Below, piece after piece: positions 24,240-36,534 of a stretch of 64,000 nucleotides of DNA. Position 1 is the first letter of the stretch. The number at the start of each line of letters is the position of its first letter. The notes under the pieces were generated by a model. That model saw only the letters and a list, made by a program, of their open reading frames with translations, was not told where the DNA came from and did not search any database. The translations under genes were made by a program, and so were the position numbers. This DNA is from Glossina fuscipes (taxonomy: Eukaryota > Arthropoda > Insecta > Diptera > Glossinidae): NCBI RefSeq assembly GCF_014805625.2, contig NW_023998432.1, forward strand, positions 3,543,541-3,607,540, read 5' to 3'.

Positions 24240-24560
24240 CCCACTGCAACATCAATGGACTACGCAGATATTTCTATATTGAGTTTAAATGACTCATCAG
24301 GGGGAGTATTGAAGAATAAGGCTTTAGTCTTGCTGGAGTTAATGCAAAGCATATAATCTGTCATCCAACAGTTAGCAATTGTTAAAGTTATCCTTAATGG
24401 ACTCCGTGACAGAAATTCAGACCGAAAGCGGAAGTTAGCATCATGCATCACATTGCCGCTTATTCAAGCATGAACCAAGTTGTTCCTTCATGATGTGCTC
24501 CGTAACTTTGGAGAAGCCGGCTGAAAACTATTATATGCAAAAAAAGCCCCTTTTATTTTA
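24240..24560 (-). pseudogene. Small reverse transcriptase thumb fragment of a non-LTR element
   Basis: The minus-strand frame at 24451-24260 contains IANCWMTDYMLCINSSKTKA followed by LFF, which matches the region after the catalytic box in CR1/Jockey-like polymerases (a W-L-IN--KTKA-LF pattern). Neighbouring minus-strand sequence up to about 24560 gives VHACISGNVMHDANFRFRSE-like pieces. It is too short to classify. Confidence 0.4.
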
Positions 24561-25767
24561 GTGTTCTTCCGTCAATGCTCTCTCACCATCTTTTTGGCAG
24601 TTTTCTCTTGTACAATAAGTGTAATTAGGGAAGCGGCTAAGCGATGACGTACACAGACTCGTTTCAGATACGATGGTGTTGTCTTTCACTCCGCTTTGGT
24701 TTATAGCAGCAATGTGTGTCTCAAGTTTTTTCGCACTGATTTTTATTCGAGAAAAGTCTAATTTTTTGTAAGAATGTACAGTCTTATCTCCCTGCGCACA
24801 CTATCTACTACAACGTCGGATCTCAGGTTTTATAATTTTCCCAAAGTAGCTGTAGTTAAGCGGTTAATGTCACAATAAATTGTTAGCAAATGTACTTCTC
24901 CCAAATCCTCGTTTAGTACCATATCTAAAAACCTCTGTTCGTTTCAGTCATTGAGTCATTACTTATATCTCTTCTTGACAATTGTTGCATTAGAGCATTG
25001 TCTCCTACGTTCCCAGTAAAATGTATTGCGTTCCTAGTAAGTAAAAAAGCCAATCACGGTTGCGACGGTGAAATGCTGAGCTTTTGGTAAAGCTTAATAG
25101 CACATAAATACCGAGCTGTTTAAAAAATATTATCTGCCTCCACTTCCATCATAGGCAAATGATTATATTCAAGCCATTGCTTTCGTATTTGAATTACTTC
25201 CGTCCTATCAAAATGTCTTGGTGGCACATTCACCGTTCTGTTTAGTGCAATTTACCGTCATGTTTAATGTAATTTGTACGTAATTTAGTATCGTTCAACA
25301 TCGCTAAGACGGCTATAGAATCATCAAAACTCAATGACAGCAGGAGCTGCTGTAATATAAGTTGCTGATGCGTCAGCCATAGACATGGACGATGCTTTTT
25401 CAGAACTGTGATCTGTATAATGATGTTAACATCAACAAAATTTGTCGTATTTCTCGACTTCTTTATGCTTCATTTATTGCATTTCTTTTATTTCAATCTA
25501 GTCAGACATGCGTTCTTACTGTCTCCAAGTCAGGATTTGTAGTGCGATAATTCTTTACGTCTCGACTACGTGGAAACGTCGCTATTTAGAAGGTCGGTTT
25601 TGAAATCGACTATTTTTTTTTTTAAATCACGTAGTGATTTTAATCACTTTAGTGGCGACAGACATTTCATAGTCTAAGTTATAAAAATTGTTTGAAGATT
25701 TCAATTCAGTAAGCTGCTTCTTGTGCTAGATTGGCATTTAAGAACTTGTGCGCTTTTACTGTGGTTG
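24561..25767. other. Spacer, no gene seen
   Basis: AT-rich sequence without a supportable frame or repeat, up to the TTAA target duplication of the piggyBac element. Confidence 0.5.
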
Positions 25768-27580
25768 TTAACACTAAAGCTACCGACATTCCATGTATAC
25801 CTATTTCTACCGTGAGCGGTCAAATGACCGCGTCAAAAAAACATATATAAAGTAGATAGTAAACAAAATATTTTTCTGATGCTACATTAAAAACTCGTTC
25901 CCCGCTTTTCGATGTTGTATGTTTTATTTACTTTTATGCATTTTCATCACATTTTTTACAAATTACAGCATTTTGTGTTGCACATTTTCCACATACGTAT
26001 TTTTTACATTTTATACAAATTTTGTTTGTTTTGTTGACTTTACAATATCTTATTTGACAAGATCTCCGTTCAGAAGAAACAGTGTTTGTGTTTATTATTG
26101 TTTTTGATGAGCATTCTTGGCTTATTTCTTTTTCTTTCTGATATTCGGTCCCAAGTTCTTCTGGCAACTGAAACAAAAACTCTTGCCTCGATATATCCTC
26201 ACCCGTCGGCCATTTGGTCGGTTACATCTACACCGAATTTTGTACTATTATAAACTCTAATTGTCTCTGGTATACGGGTGTCATTTTTTTCAATTTCAAC
26301 GGATGAATGCATTGAACTAAGTATCAATACTTTTTTATTTGGTTTAGCTTTATAAATTGTAAGAATAAAATCGAAGCCGTTTATTATATATTTACTAGTT
26401 ACATCGGAAGCTAACCAGAATTTTATACCAAATTTGTCCGGTTCATTGGGCATATATTGAGTATATCTACAACGTGCTTTTGTAGGAAACAATTGTTCAT
26501 CTATAGTAAGATATGCTCCTGGTTTACAACAGTTCTGGCTGTTTTCGATAAATTTATACCAAACTTGAGAAATCAATGCGAACTTATCGTTTTGTAAGTG
26601 TTGGCTTCGTTGATTTTTGTTGTCAAATCGAATAAATCTTATGATTTCTGCGAAGTCATTTCGACCCATAGTTGTCGAGAAAAAGGACGGACCCCATTTC
26701 TTGTTCCATAAATATGACAAATTAATATTTTTAGCCTCATATGCGCCGCGTGCATATAGTAGTCCAATAAAAGCATATAATTTTGCAATAGATAAATTCC
26801 ATTTCGTTTTCAACACTCGAAAAGCCTCTGATTCCGTATATTCTCTTACATGTTCAATCATTTTATGATCAATAATCAAAGAAAATGCTGAAAATGTTCT
26901 GCCCTTCATAATATTTCGTTTAGGGTATCCTGTCGGTCCTGATATTTCCTTGAAAATATTACAAATCGACGTTCTTCCACTGTTAGACCCTTCTTTTATT
27001 TTTTTTCAAACAGTTCCGTTCATAGCAGTTTCAATCTCTACCTCATTTGTACTTTCGGAACTAACTATAAATGTCTTTCTTTCCTGTCCTTTACGTATAT
27101 TCAAAATTTTGTCTTCGTCCGTTTCGCTGTCAAATAAGTCACAATAATTTTCTGCAGTATCATCATCAATACCGTAAACTTCTTGATCATCTTCCGAACA
27201 GTCCTCGTCGATATTATTTATTTTGTCTAATAAGTTGATATTCCACGGATGTCGGACACATTGATTAGATTGTAGATTGTCTACAATTACATTGCAGACT
27301 CCTAAAACAATTTCAAGAACAAGATTATCGAAGAATATAGTCATAAATAACATAAATTTTTCAAGCGGTCAAATGACCGCGCCCGGTCGACTAGACATGG
27401 TATAATTTTTTTTCGGAAAATACACATTAAAAAAAGTTGTAAATATTGAAAAACTGTTTATATGTATATTTTAGGAAAAGTCAATAACATACACGATGAT
27501 ACAATAACGTTTTATGCGAGAAATTTTAAACGAAAGTTTAAAAACGGTCATTTGACCGCGCGCGGTACGTTTAGTGTTAA
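25768..27580 (-). mobile_element. piggyBac-type transposon with TTAA target duplication
   Basis: The element proper is 25772-27576 (1805 bases), flanked by TTAA at 25768-25771 and 27577-27580. Terminal inverted repeats read inward as CACTAAAGCTACCG on the left and CACTAAACGTACCG on the right (12 of 14 identical). Subterminal palindromes GCGGTCA-AA-TGACCGC occur at 25816-25831 and 27365-27380, with a shorter version at 27545-27558. The transposase lies on the minus strand. By family knowledge, piggyBac elements cut and paste at TTAA without a footprint. Internal deletions have removed part of the catalytic core, so this copy cannot act alone but might be mobilised by an intact relative. Confidence 0.92.
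25934..27353 (-). pseudogene. piggyBac transposase, internally deleted
   Basis: Order on the minus strand: an acidic N-terminus (27353-27006, DCSEDDQEVYGIDDDTAENY); the central domain (26909-26199) with ESEAFRVLKTKWNLSIAKLY, LLYARGAYEAKNINLSYLW and YLTIDEQLFPTKARCRYTQY, which holds the first catalytic aspartate; PDKFGIKFWLASDVTSKYII; and a C-terminal cysteine-rich finger (26176-25934: CIKCKKYVCGKC and CKKCDENA). After YIINGFDFIL the frame jumps to YKAKPNKKVLILSS. The segment that should contain the second catalytic aspartate (DNWFTS in the family) is therefore absent. After TKFGVDVTDQMA a second deletion joins directly to the region before the finger. Frames are also broken near 27000 and 26190. 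Confidence 0.88.
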
Positions 27581-29669
27581 AAAACTGTCTGTATTTTGTA
27601 ATGTAATGTTATATATAATTTAAGCCTATCTGGATTACTAACGTCGTGACTTCACATAACAGCTATGGAGAAGGACTTTGGACTTTGTTCTCTATTTATA
27701 AATCTCTTTTTAAATAACGCTACTATGTGAGCGGAGAATTATGGAAAGAAATCTTGATTAATGGAACTCTGTTATTATATGTAACACTACTCTTTTTGTA
27801 AAGAGCAGAGAAAAAGCCGGCCGACAGATGCCCCCTACACATACATACACGGACGTTACAATTTATAGCTTTCAATAAACGTAACAACATTTCCGTGGTG
27901 GATATGTCATATTTTAATCTGAAAAGTTTTCTCTGACATGTATTTTAATAAAATAATTCACGAAAGTTTATTAAATAATTTTACAAATTTCTTATAATTT
28001 TAAGCTATTATCATTACGAATTCTTAAGATTCTTAAAATGTTCCCTAAAAACTGGAGATATGGATGGTTTTTATCACCGTACCAGTGATGTGTAATGAAT
28101 CTAATTTAATATTTCTCCACATTTATGCTCTTCCTCTTTTGGTATCCAAAAGATCCAAAACGTTGTATTTAGCTTCTAAATCTAAAAAAGCTTTATGGAA
28201 CATCTTATAAGGTCCCTTTTTCAAGAATCTCATCCAATGAATTTGCAGCTAAGAGACAGATTCGCCCGCGGTATTTTTTACTCTTCTAGTGTATCTCTTC
28301 TTCTACAGTTATAATGAGCCTTCTTTGCGGGGTGTGCTCAGGGCCTACCCAGGAAGCCCTTTTTAAAAAAATTAATCAACGAAAACAAAACTCTTGGACC
28401 TTCGGATCGCGTTGTAATTGTAAGAGAGAGTATACTGTATGAGATTAGAGCTACCGCATGCGATTACTGAGTTGAGACCGAAAGCAGCAACCAGACTAAA
28501 AGCTGTAATTAGAATAAAAGCTGTAACAAAACTGACCCCTGAGAGTATTGCGACACGCTCCGTTTCATCGATTTTTTGCCTGTGCCTGTTACACGGCTGG
28601 CACGGATTTTACAGTCTATAGTAGTATTGTTTACTTGTGTACGTGTTATCATAATATTCTTACGTCTACTTTATTATCAATGCTATCTTAGGTACAAAAT
28701 CGTTTGATCGAACATGTACAGAGCCGTCAATCCTTACTCAACAAGACGGTTCAATGTGTTAGTTGTTAACATACAAGCGTGAATTGGAAACAATTGCATG
28801 AATTTGCAAATCACAAGACCTTTAGGTATGTGCCTTTACATGATATGTACCAATGAAACATAGCAACATGCATATATATTGAAACTATGGGTTTGTAAAT
28901 ATTAAAATATGTAAACGTTAATCCCTAATTAGTGAGAAACGTTAGATCAGCTAATATTTCTACAATAAATTTTTGGACCATTATCATCATATTTCAATTA
29001 GTGTTAATATTGCAATGATTGCATATCAATTAATGCAGTTGTACAACAAAAATATAATTTCACCAAAGCTTAAGAATAAAAACACAATAATAATAACCAT
29101 AAAGTGGTGGCTATTGTTGTATACAAATGGATAAATATTTTAGGTGTATGTGCATACGAATATGCAAACATACACTTATGCGTGTATACAGATATAGAAA
29201 CGTTGATATATACATAAATTTACAATAATTTAATAATGCATCATTACAGTTGTGATGAAGATTATTATAATAATTTCGAGATTGTATATACGTATTGAAA
29301 GGAATATACGAAAAAAGTATGTTTCACATTTCTAAAATAATTTTTATAGTTAGTGTTAGTGCTAGTTACTGTAGAGGCAAATACGCATATAGCAGAGAGG
29401 ATGTTTTACCCAACTCTATTTCATACCTACAGAGAAGACAGACTGACCAACTGTTTTTGAAATTTACTGAGTTACGGGTAAGGGATATTGTGGACTATGG
29501 ACGGACAATTACGCAGACAGAATTGTTATTGGTAGAGGACCAAAACGCTTCCTTACGCACTTTTCCATCAATTAATAATAATGCTCAGAGTTGCAGATGT
29601 AGTTTGCTTTTTTTATTTCCATTTCAAAATCATGATCTTTTGGTAGAAAGGAACGTGCAGATACCAAAA
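27581..29669. other. Spacer, no gene recognised
   Basis: An AT-rich 2 kb stretch. A plus-strand frame opens near 29295, but its C-terminal 35 codons belong to the retrotransposon fragment starting about 29670. The preceding part (with YCRGKYAYSREDVLPNSISY) resembles nothing I can name and may be host or other element sequence captured at the junction. Confidence 0.4.
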
Positions 29670-31735
29670 ACTAGTGGTCTATCAATAGAATCCTTGATTA
29701 AGGAATTTATCCCTCGAGATTGTCCCTGTAATACCAAAGCAATAGTCTTATCGTCTTCAAAAAACTAAATGTTTCTTTAGGCCCATTATCTCTTATTTAT
29801 CAAAATGTTAGGGGCCTTAATTCAAAAATTCGTTCTACGTTTCTAAATTCAGTGAGCACGGAGTTTTTCTGTTTGGCCTTCACCGAAACTTGGCTAAAAC
29901 CCGATCTTCATTCGTCGGAACTTTTTCACAATTCTTTCCAAGTCTTCAGTCTAATTCAATAGAATTTCCCGTCCAATTCAATAGAATTTCCCACTTCTGC
30001 TGACGTTGAATTTATCGCCATTCGTGCGATAATGCCTAGAAAACAGCTATTTATAACCTGCTCCTATATTCCCCCAAATTTTGATATTTCCATTTACAAG
30101 AAACACGCTGCCCTCATTTGGTTCAATATAATCGTATAAACTTTCCTGAGATTAACGTAAATCGTTGCTCACTTTCTAGTTTACCTGAGCACCCAGGTGT
30201 CCCCCCTGGTTTAATAAGACAATTAAATATTACAAGAATAGAAAAAACACGCTATTCAAAAAATATTCGAAAAGTGGCTCTGTGCCTGACTATTTCGCTT
30301 ACCCGGTGGCGAGGCATAGATTTAACTCCCTCAACCATCATTATTACAGATACCTTCAATTCATTAAATCCTCTCGGTTTGCTAATCCTAAATACTTTTT
30401 TTAATTTGTTAACTCTAAAAGAAAAATTTCCACATATCCCTCTCATGTTTCTTTTAATGGCTCTGATTCCTCGGATGATTTTGAAATCTCAAATCTGTTT
30501 GCTGAGTATTTCCGACGAAACTTTTCGATTGCTAATTTCGATTTATCAGCAAACTACCCATATCCTATAACTAACTCTGTTTCAATTCCTAACTTGGTAA
30601 TTTCGGAAGATTACGTTTTTAAAGGGTTGAGTTCTCTAAAATATAGTTGTGCGCCAGGACCAAGTTGAGTGTCTTGCCCAAGTTGTTCGAGCGAATTGTG
30701 ACTCAGCATTTGGCCTTTGCCATTAATTCGTATATTTCTCCGCACCAGCACGGCTTTCGGAAAGGGCGATCTACAGTCAGTAACTTGTTAGAGTTTATTT
30801 GTCATGTTTTCAAGGCTTTTTCTAATGGCTCTTGCACAGTTGTGGTATACACTGATTTAAGCAAAGCATTTGATATGGTTAACCATAGACTACTTATCTT
30901 TAAACTCCAAGCTTCTGGCTTCCCTTTCTACTTAGTGAAATGGATAAGCTCTTATCTGCACAATAGATCCTTCAGGGTTTTGTTTAACTCCATCACCTCG
31001 GATGAATTCCCCGTTATATCTGACGTACCTCAAGGAAGTCACTTAGGTTCCATTTTATTTAGCTTATACATTAACGATCTTCCATCGGTGGTTAATTCCA
31101 GCCAGATCTTAATGTATGCGGGTGATGTGAAACTGTTTTCCTCCTTGTCTGTGGAATCGCAATCACATTAGCTTCAAGGTGACTTGGATAATTTTATTGC
31201 ATGGTGCTCTGTGAATCTTTTGAAACTAAATCTGAGTAAATGTAAGAAGCTTTCTTTCTCAGGAAGAAAGTCATTCATTTCTCAGTATTTCATAGATTCA
31301 CATAAGTTGGAGGACGTCGATTCGATCACAGATTTAGACGTTCTATTTGACCATAGGTTACGTTTCAACTTGCATATTGAGCTCTCGATAAGCAAAGCTA
31401 GGTCCGCGCTTTGTTTTATAAAGAGGTGGTTCAAAGAGCTTGATGATCTTTACATTGCCAAAAGGCTGTACATGTATTTGGTTAGACCCATACTCGAGTA
31501 TGCCTCTGTTGTATGGTCTCCTTCATATAGGTGCTATGTAGATTCAATTGAATCTATTCAAAAGCAATTCTTGCTGTTTGTCCTTAGAAGTTTGGGTTGA
31601 GATCCGATTGCCTCTCTTCCTCCCTATGAAAATAGGTTGCTTCTGTTGTCCTTACCGTCTCTTGAGAAACGTACGTTTGTTCTTGGCGTTTCCTTTGTAA
31701 TCAAAGTAATAAATGGTGCTATTGACTCGCCTTTA
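29670..31735 (+). mobile_element. CR1-group-like non-LTR element, partial copy (truncated at both ends)
   Basis: This is a plus-strand copy of the family seen at 44058-48400. It begins in the last codons of ORF1 (LIKEFIPRDCPCNTKAI) and continues into the endonuclease (LIYQNVRGLNSKIRSTF, then FCLAFTETWLKPDLHSSELF). After several internal deletions it enters the reverse transcriptase: YISPHQHGFRKGRSTVSNLL, VVYTDLSKAFDMVNHRL, DVPQGSHLGSILFSLYINDL. The YADDVK box has become YAGDVK (31115), so a catalytic aspartate is lost. A deletion at 30661 joins the PGP motif directly to LSVLPKLFERIV. The copy ends at 31735, short of the normal C-terminus and without a 3' tail. It is dead. Confidence 0.85.
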
Positions 31736-32039
31736 CGACGCGACCTCAAGAGTCAAAAAACTTAACGTGTACTGCACAAAGTTAATTACACTAACTTGAA
31801 TTAATTAATCTGCATATAACTGTAAAAATAGATAGATCAAGACACAATGCCCTACCACGAACATAACTACCCATCAAAGCAGTTAGATTTCGCCCCTTTC
31901 AAGCCCACAGATTGCGAAATATCACGAAGGCACAAAGAGATAAGTTTACGGGCAGAATTTGGAAAATCGAATTGCACACTGAGCTTACTACATAGGGTCG
32001 AACGCTGTAGAGATTTGAAAACATTTAGCAGCTGTAGAA
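31736..32039. other. Junction sequence between two opposed non-LTR remnants
   Basis: About 300 bases belonging to neither recognisable element. A 66-codon plus-strand frame (31847-32047) has no identifiable domain. Confidence 0.4.
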
Positions 32040-34128
32040 AGATTTAAAGATATTAGAGCACTTGACCTGCCAAAATATTATTATTCGCTCTAGCAGGATC
32101 ATTATCGCAGGGTAACAGTGAAGGATCATTCTACCCTTGCTGGAATGCATATTGAGATATATAGATACGTGCTGTCGTAACCAAAAAAATTTGGTCTTTG
32201 GTGATATATTCGGCAATCTGAGATATGGCCGGAAGAATGGAAATTGATTGAAAATCGTCAACATTGTCGACGATTCCCGACTTGGGGATGGGAACCACAA
32301 GAGCACTTTTCAACAGACGCTTAAACCTACATGATATTAAAATTATTGGTAATCACATCTTGCAAGAAGACATGAGTTTAGCGGAAATATGAGCTTGACA
32401 AACTTAATCGGAATGTTGTCAATGCTAACTGATCCAGATTTAACTTTTTGCAAGGCAACCATTATTTCTAACACGTCAATACAATGGAATTGGAAGGCGC
32501 CGAAAGCATTTTTCTGAACCCGATGCTAAGGCTCCATATACTTGGGAGATCATAGCCCCCAACAATAAAAATATTCAATAAATCTACGATCATAACCCAA
32601 GCAATTTCGCTGCTATTCCGCGAAGTTCTCCACAATCCCGCTGTATCAGCATGCTCAAAGACACGTGAAAACTATTCCCTTTTCTCTCTGCTAATCACAC
32701 ACGACAATGCAACAAACTTTAGACTCACAATAATCAATGCATAATCAGATATTATGGGGCACTGCACCTGACCTGCTAAACTTATCATGGAAATATCACT
32801 TACTAGGAAGTAGTCTAATAGCGATGTGGAATTATTAGCTACATCACAGCGCATTGGTTTAGAGCTATGTACAATGGACAATTCAAAGCGCAGTGATAAA
32901 CCTCTCATAGAACTTGATTTGTGAATGTCGTATAGATTATAATTAAATTCTCCAACAACCAAGATATTCATGTGTTTGTACAAACTATAGCTGTGACTTT
33001 CCTCAAACCAGATTATCGACTGGCTGAAGTACAGCTCCATAAAAAGCGGTTCACACTGCTCTACCATCGTGATTCTAAAAGCTACCTCAAAATTAAGTGC
33101 CCAAGACATAAACATCCCTACGCCGCCACTTTTCGATAAGCCATGACTTCCCCAAAAAACATTTGCAGGAAGGTTAACAGCGCGATCAGAAATATTACAG
33201 TCGAGCCATGTTTCCGAGACAGCTAAAATATCCACCACGCCCATAAAATCATTCCTATTTCATCCGGTTTAACAGAGTTTATGCAAGGTCTAACGTTCCG
33301 ACGACTGGTGACCAATCTTAAGTCTGCTGAGATAATCTTCAAAGAATGTCTTCAAATAAGAGCTATCGCTGGCAATAGGAATCATATTCTCGAATTATAG
33401 CTGGGAGCCAGAGTAAGCAGCAGGTGACTAACAAGATCATAATGCTACTTGGTAAGGAAAAATACATATCTGATACAATCGTTTGTTTAATATATCGCTG
33501 GGTTTAATACAATAAAACAAGTACACACTACATGAGCTCAACATAACAGCTTATAAAATAAAAATTAATAATTAATTCAATCCGTATCATAGTGAGCTAA
33601 TACAGCCAAGTATCCATAAAAGTTACAGAATAAATTTTATATTAAATATAGATTCATTAATTCCTCTTTCAACTCAGTGCTGCTGAATTTAAACAACATC
33701 CGCCTCCAAAGTTGATATTCTAATGATTGGCTCGAGTACAAATTTTTTAATTGAGTCGTTACATCCCTCCACGACCGATTCAAACTCATTGATTGGAGTA
33801 GGGAATTCCGTCTTCAAATTATAAATAGCTATTTACCCGACTGCTTAAGCTCAAGTTTCATTTCCTGAATTGTACTATCCACAGATAATTTGAGCTCTTT
33901 GATCATGTTATTTAAAGAATTGTCAGCAGCCTTCTTACCCAGATCTATATATTCGGACACACAAATGAAAGATTCGACCTGACGTCCCTTAATTGTTTTC
34001 AAGCCTCTATCAGATAACTCAGCACAAGAAGAGTGTACGCACAACTGGCACACATCATATTTTATGAACGCCAGGCTCCTAATGCCACGGTCACACGCAT
34101 TACATTTATAAGTTTTCTTAGAAGGCAT
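32040..34128 (-). mobile_element. PHD-type non-LTR element, 3'-truncated remnant
   Basis: On the minus strand, ORF1 starts at 34128 with a PHD-like finger (CNACDRGIRSLAFIKYDVC, then CVHSSC), followed by a coiled coil to about 33650. The endonuclease covers 33300-32672 (MGVVDILAVSETWLDCNISD, GVGMFM, VVGEFNYNLYD, DYFLVSDI). The reverse transcriptase start is visible at about 32530-32350 (AFQFHCIDVLEIMVALQK, SIDNIPIKFVKLIF) and 32313-32200 (VVPIPKSGIVDNVDDFQSIS). The core aspartate region and the rest of ORF2 are missing below 32040. A deletion or rearrangement lies between endonuclease and polymerase. It is related to, but diverged from, the element at 1-1790. Confidence 0.75.
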
Positions 34129-35741
34129 AGCAATATAAAGAATACAATATCGAAGTTAATATTAGCAGTTGCGTAAATATCCAAAAGGTAGACCACCACG
34201 TAGGTCATAGAACACAAAGTCAAGGAATTTTCAAAAGGATTGGCGGTGAAAGCAATTCTCTTCAAGCCAGGCAGTCTTGCTTACACACAATTATATGGTG
34301 ACGACTTTATGAAGCTTGCAGCAACAATAAAGAAAAAAAGATACACGCAGGGCCTCAGATACTTCAATTAATGCATACTCAAAAATACCAGCCACTATGA
34401 TATCTCGTATAGGACACAAGTTCTGCTGTTAACTGCTCAAATATACCGCCACCATATAGGTTACAAGCCTAACGCAGCCAAAGACTTTACGGGTGATTAA
34501 TACTGACAATGTGTTTAACCCCTTTTAAAGCCAGGCAAACACAATTGAATAAGGGTGACTCAAATATTTCGATTGGTGCAAATTCACTAACAACCGAATA
34601 ATATGATATGATATAATTCGCGAAGGTCAAAAGTTTACCTTGGCAGACTACACAATCGTCCCCAGATATAGATCTACACGTGAGTAGCAGAAAACATAGC
34701 CGACACTCCTATAAGCACACAAGATTATGTTAGAAAGCTGCACAGCTATGCTGCCACAGCCGGAAATTTTAAGGGAGGGCTGAAAGCGGCACTGATTTCG
34801 ATTATTCTCTCATACCGGCATGCCCAATTGTATAACAAGCCTTGTCTAATTTGCAGCAACGACATCAAAACCGATAAACACAACACCACAGTTGCTCCAA
34901 TTTGCGCATCATTAATCAAAATCCAAATGCTATGACTCCTCGCTCTAACAAGTTTACTCTGGCTAGCTGCACCAATATTTAAACATGTAGATCTAAACGT
35001 AGGTAGTAGACAACGTAGGTACTCGACAACTTTCAGTGAAGCTGATAATGATTCGAATTATTCCCAAAACCGGAGGTTTATACTCGCAGGTTAAATCAGC
35101 TAAAATTCAATTTTAAGATGGCGATTTATGCGGTTTGCAACAACGAGAACGCTGATATACTTAAGACTTCAGGTAAAACAAAAAATTTTCCAACTTATTT
35201 ACCATTCATGAATAGCTGAACCACCAGGCTTTATCACTTAGGCCACACCAAAGCCACGATCGCAATTTTAGAATACGAAAATGTGTAAAAAGCATATAAA
35301 AATAATCAAAAACAGAAATTTTGAGCAAATTTTGCCAATACGATGCAGAAAGATACTTTTACTTTGTTAGGGTTGTTATAATTATCAATAAGTGGTTCTT
35401 CTTTTAGAAAATTATTTGCGATTATCATAACCATTGACAAGAGCTAGCGACTGCTTAGTTGTCGTCGTTTTGGTGACTTTGTACCAAACTTGGATATGGG
35501 TCTACGAAACGGAACTACGGTCAATCCACTAGGATCATTATGTATTGTTCTTAATCTAGAGAGCAGGTAATATACGTTCCTCCAGGGGCACTATGCATTT
35601 TTTGTGGGAAAGAGATGGAAGATAGAGATAATGCTAGTAATAGTGACTTTTGGAATGCGCTACATTGAAAAAAATTTTGTGGGATGAGTCATGCTTTTTT
35701 GTGGGATGAGTCCCACCTTTTTTGTCGTTTGCGCCCCCCCC
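34129..35741. other. Probable 5' leader of the minus-strand element, then spacer up to the gap
   Basis: 34129 to about 35100 has loosely repeated motifs (TAGATCTACACGTGAGTAG near 34668 and TAGATCTAAACGTAGGTAG near 34987), which suggests degenerate repeat units such as those in non-LTR 5' leaders. From about 35675 the sequence TTTTGTGGGATGAGTC is repeated twice, and GTGGGATGAGTCCCAC (35701-35716) is a perfect short hairpin. A poly-C run then meets the gap. Confidence 0.4.
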
Positions 35742-35940
35742 NNNNNNNNNNNNNNNNNNNNNNNNNNNNNNNNNNNNNNNNNNNNNNNNNNNNNNNNNNN
35801 NNNNNNNNNNNNNNNNNNNNNNNNNNNNNNNNNNNNNNNNNNNNNNNNNNNNNNNNNNNNNNNNNNNNNNNNNNNNNNNNNNNNNNNNNNNNNNNNNNNN
35901 NNNNNNNNNNNNNNNNNNNNNNNNNNNNNNNNNNNNNNNN
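35742..35940. other. Assembly gap (199 N)
   Basis: A run of undetermined bases. Simple repeats on the left and an 87-base tandem repeat on the right suggest that unresolved tandem repeats caused the gap. Confidence 0.98.
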
Positions 35941-35950
35941 TATGTAAAGA

Positions 35951-36110
35951 GACATGAAATTTTGTCTAATCAATAAAACGAGAAACAGCAAAAAGTTTAA
36001 AGAGATCATTCAAAATATTTAATTTTATATGCAAAAGGACATGGAATTTCTGTCTAATTGATAAAACGAGAAACAGCAAAGAGTCTAAAGAAATCATTTG
36101 AAATAAAAAG
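35951..36110. repeat. 87-base tandem repeat at the gap edge
   Basis: Two units start at 35951 and 36038. Both read GACATG-AATTT-TGTCTAAT, then ATAAAACGAGAAACAGCAAA, then AGTTTAAAGA/AGTCTAAAGA and ATCATT. They differ at several bases. More units may lie in the gap. Confidence 0.8.
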
Positions 36111-36206
36111 GAAGCAAAAATTAACAAGGTGTTTGCTCTATTCGGCACTGTGGTAACAATTTGGTGAGTTTTTTTTTCTCGGGCCTGCTCCACCATACGT
36201 CCCAGA

Positions 36207-36534
36207 ATTAAGGAGTGACGGAAATAGTGCGAAGGAAATAAATAGAGTCAAAAGAAGGTGAACAGCGACAGCAACAGCGACGTGTTAATTATCAGCAGCA
36301 TTTACGGCCGCAGCCGGCAATCACCGATAGGGTGTCGCATCCACCATTCTCAGCCTTTGGTTATCCTGTGAAGCATCCGCCTGCAGTTGTTAGAGATTCA
36401 CCCGTAGAACGGCAGAAGCAACAGCAACGGCGACCATTTATTGGGGACATTGTGACAGCTGCAGCCGACAGTGAAAGTGGTAATATTCATCAAGCGAACG
36501 ATCACCATCACCACCACCACCATACTTGTACTGT
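36207..36534 (+). other. Exon-like segment with glutamine and histidine runs
   Basis: A pyrimidine-rich tract and CCCAG end near 36206, and a consensus donor (ACT, then GTAAGT) follows at about 36535. Between them a plus-strand frame is open from 36240 and encodes glutamine-rich sequence (RQQQRRVNYQQHLRPQPA), then HPPFSAFGYPVKHPPAV and a run of seven histidines. There is no ATG in this frame and an in-frame TAA lies at 36237, so it is not a complete coding exon by itself. It could be part of a host gene whose other exons lie outside or in the gap, an untranslated exon, or element DNA. Confidence 0.3.

Noticed and set aside
30118..30570. 150-codon plus-strand frame, with a similar minus-strand frame at 46380-45961
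   Set aside because: Both are the same off-frame reading of the non-LTR ORF2 linker; the true frame carries the endonuclease-polymerase motifs.
35684..36009. Frames reading across the N run
   Set aside because: They consist of unknown residues from the assembly gap.
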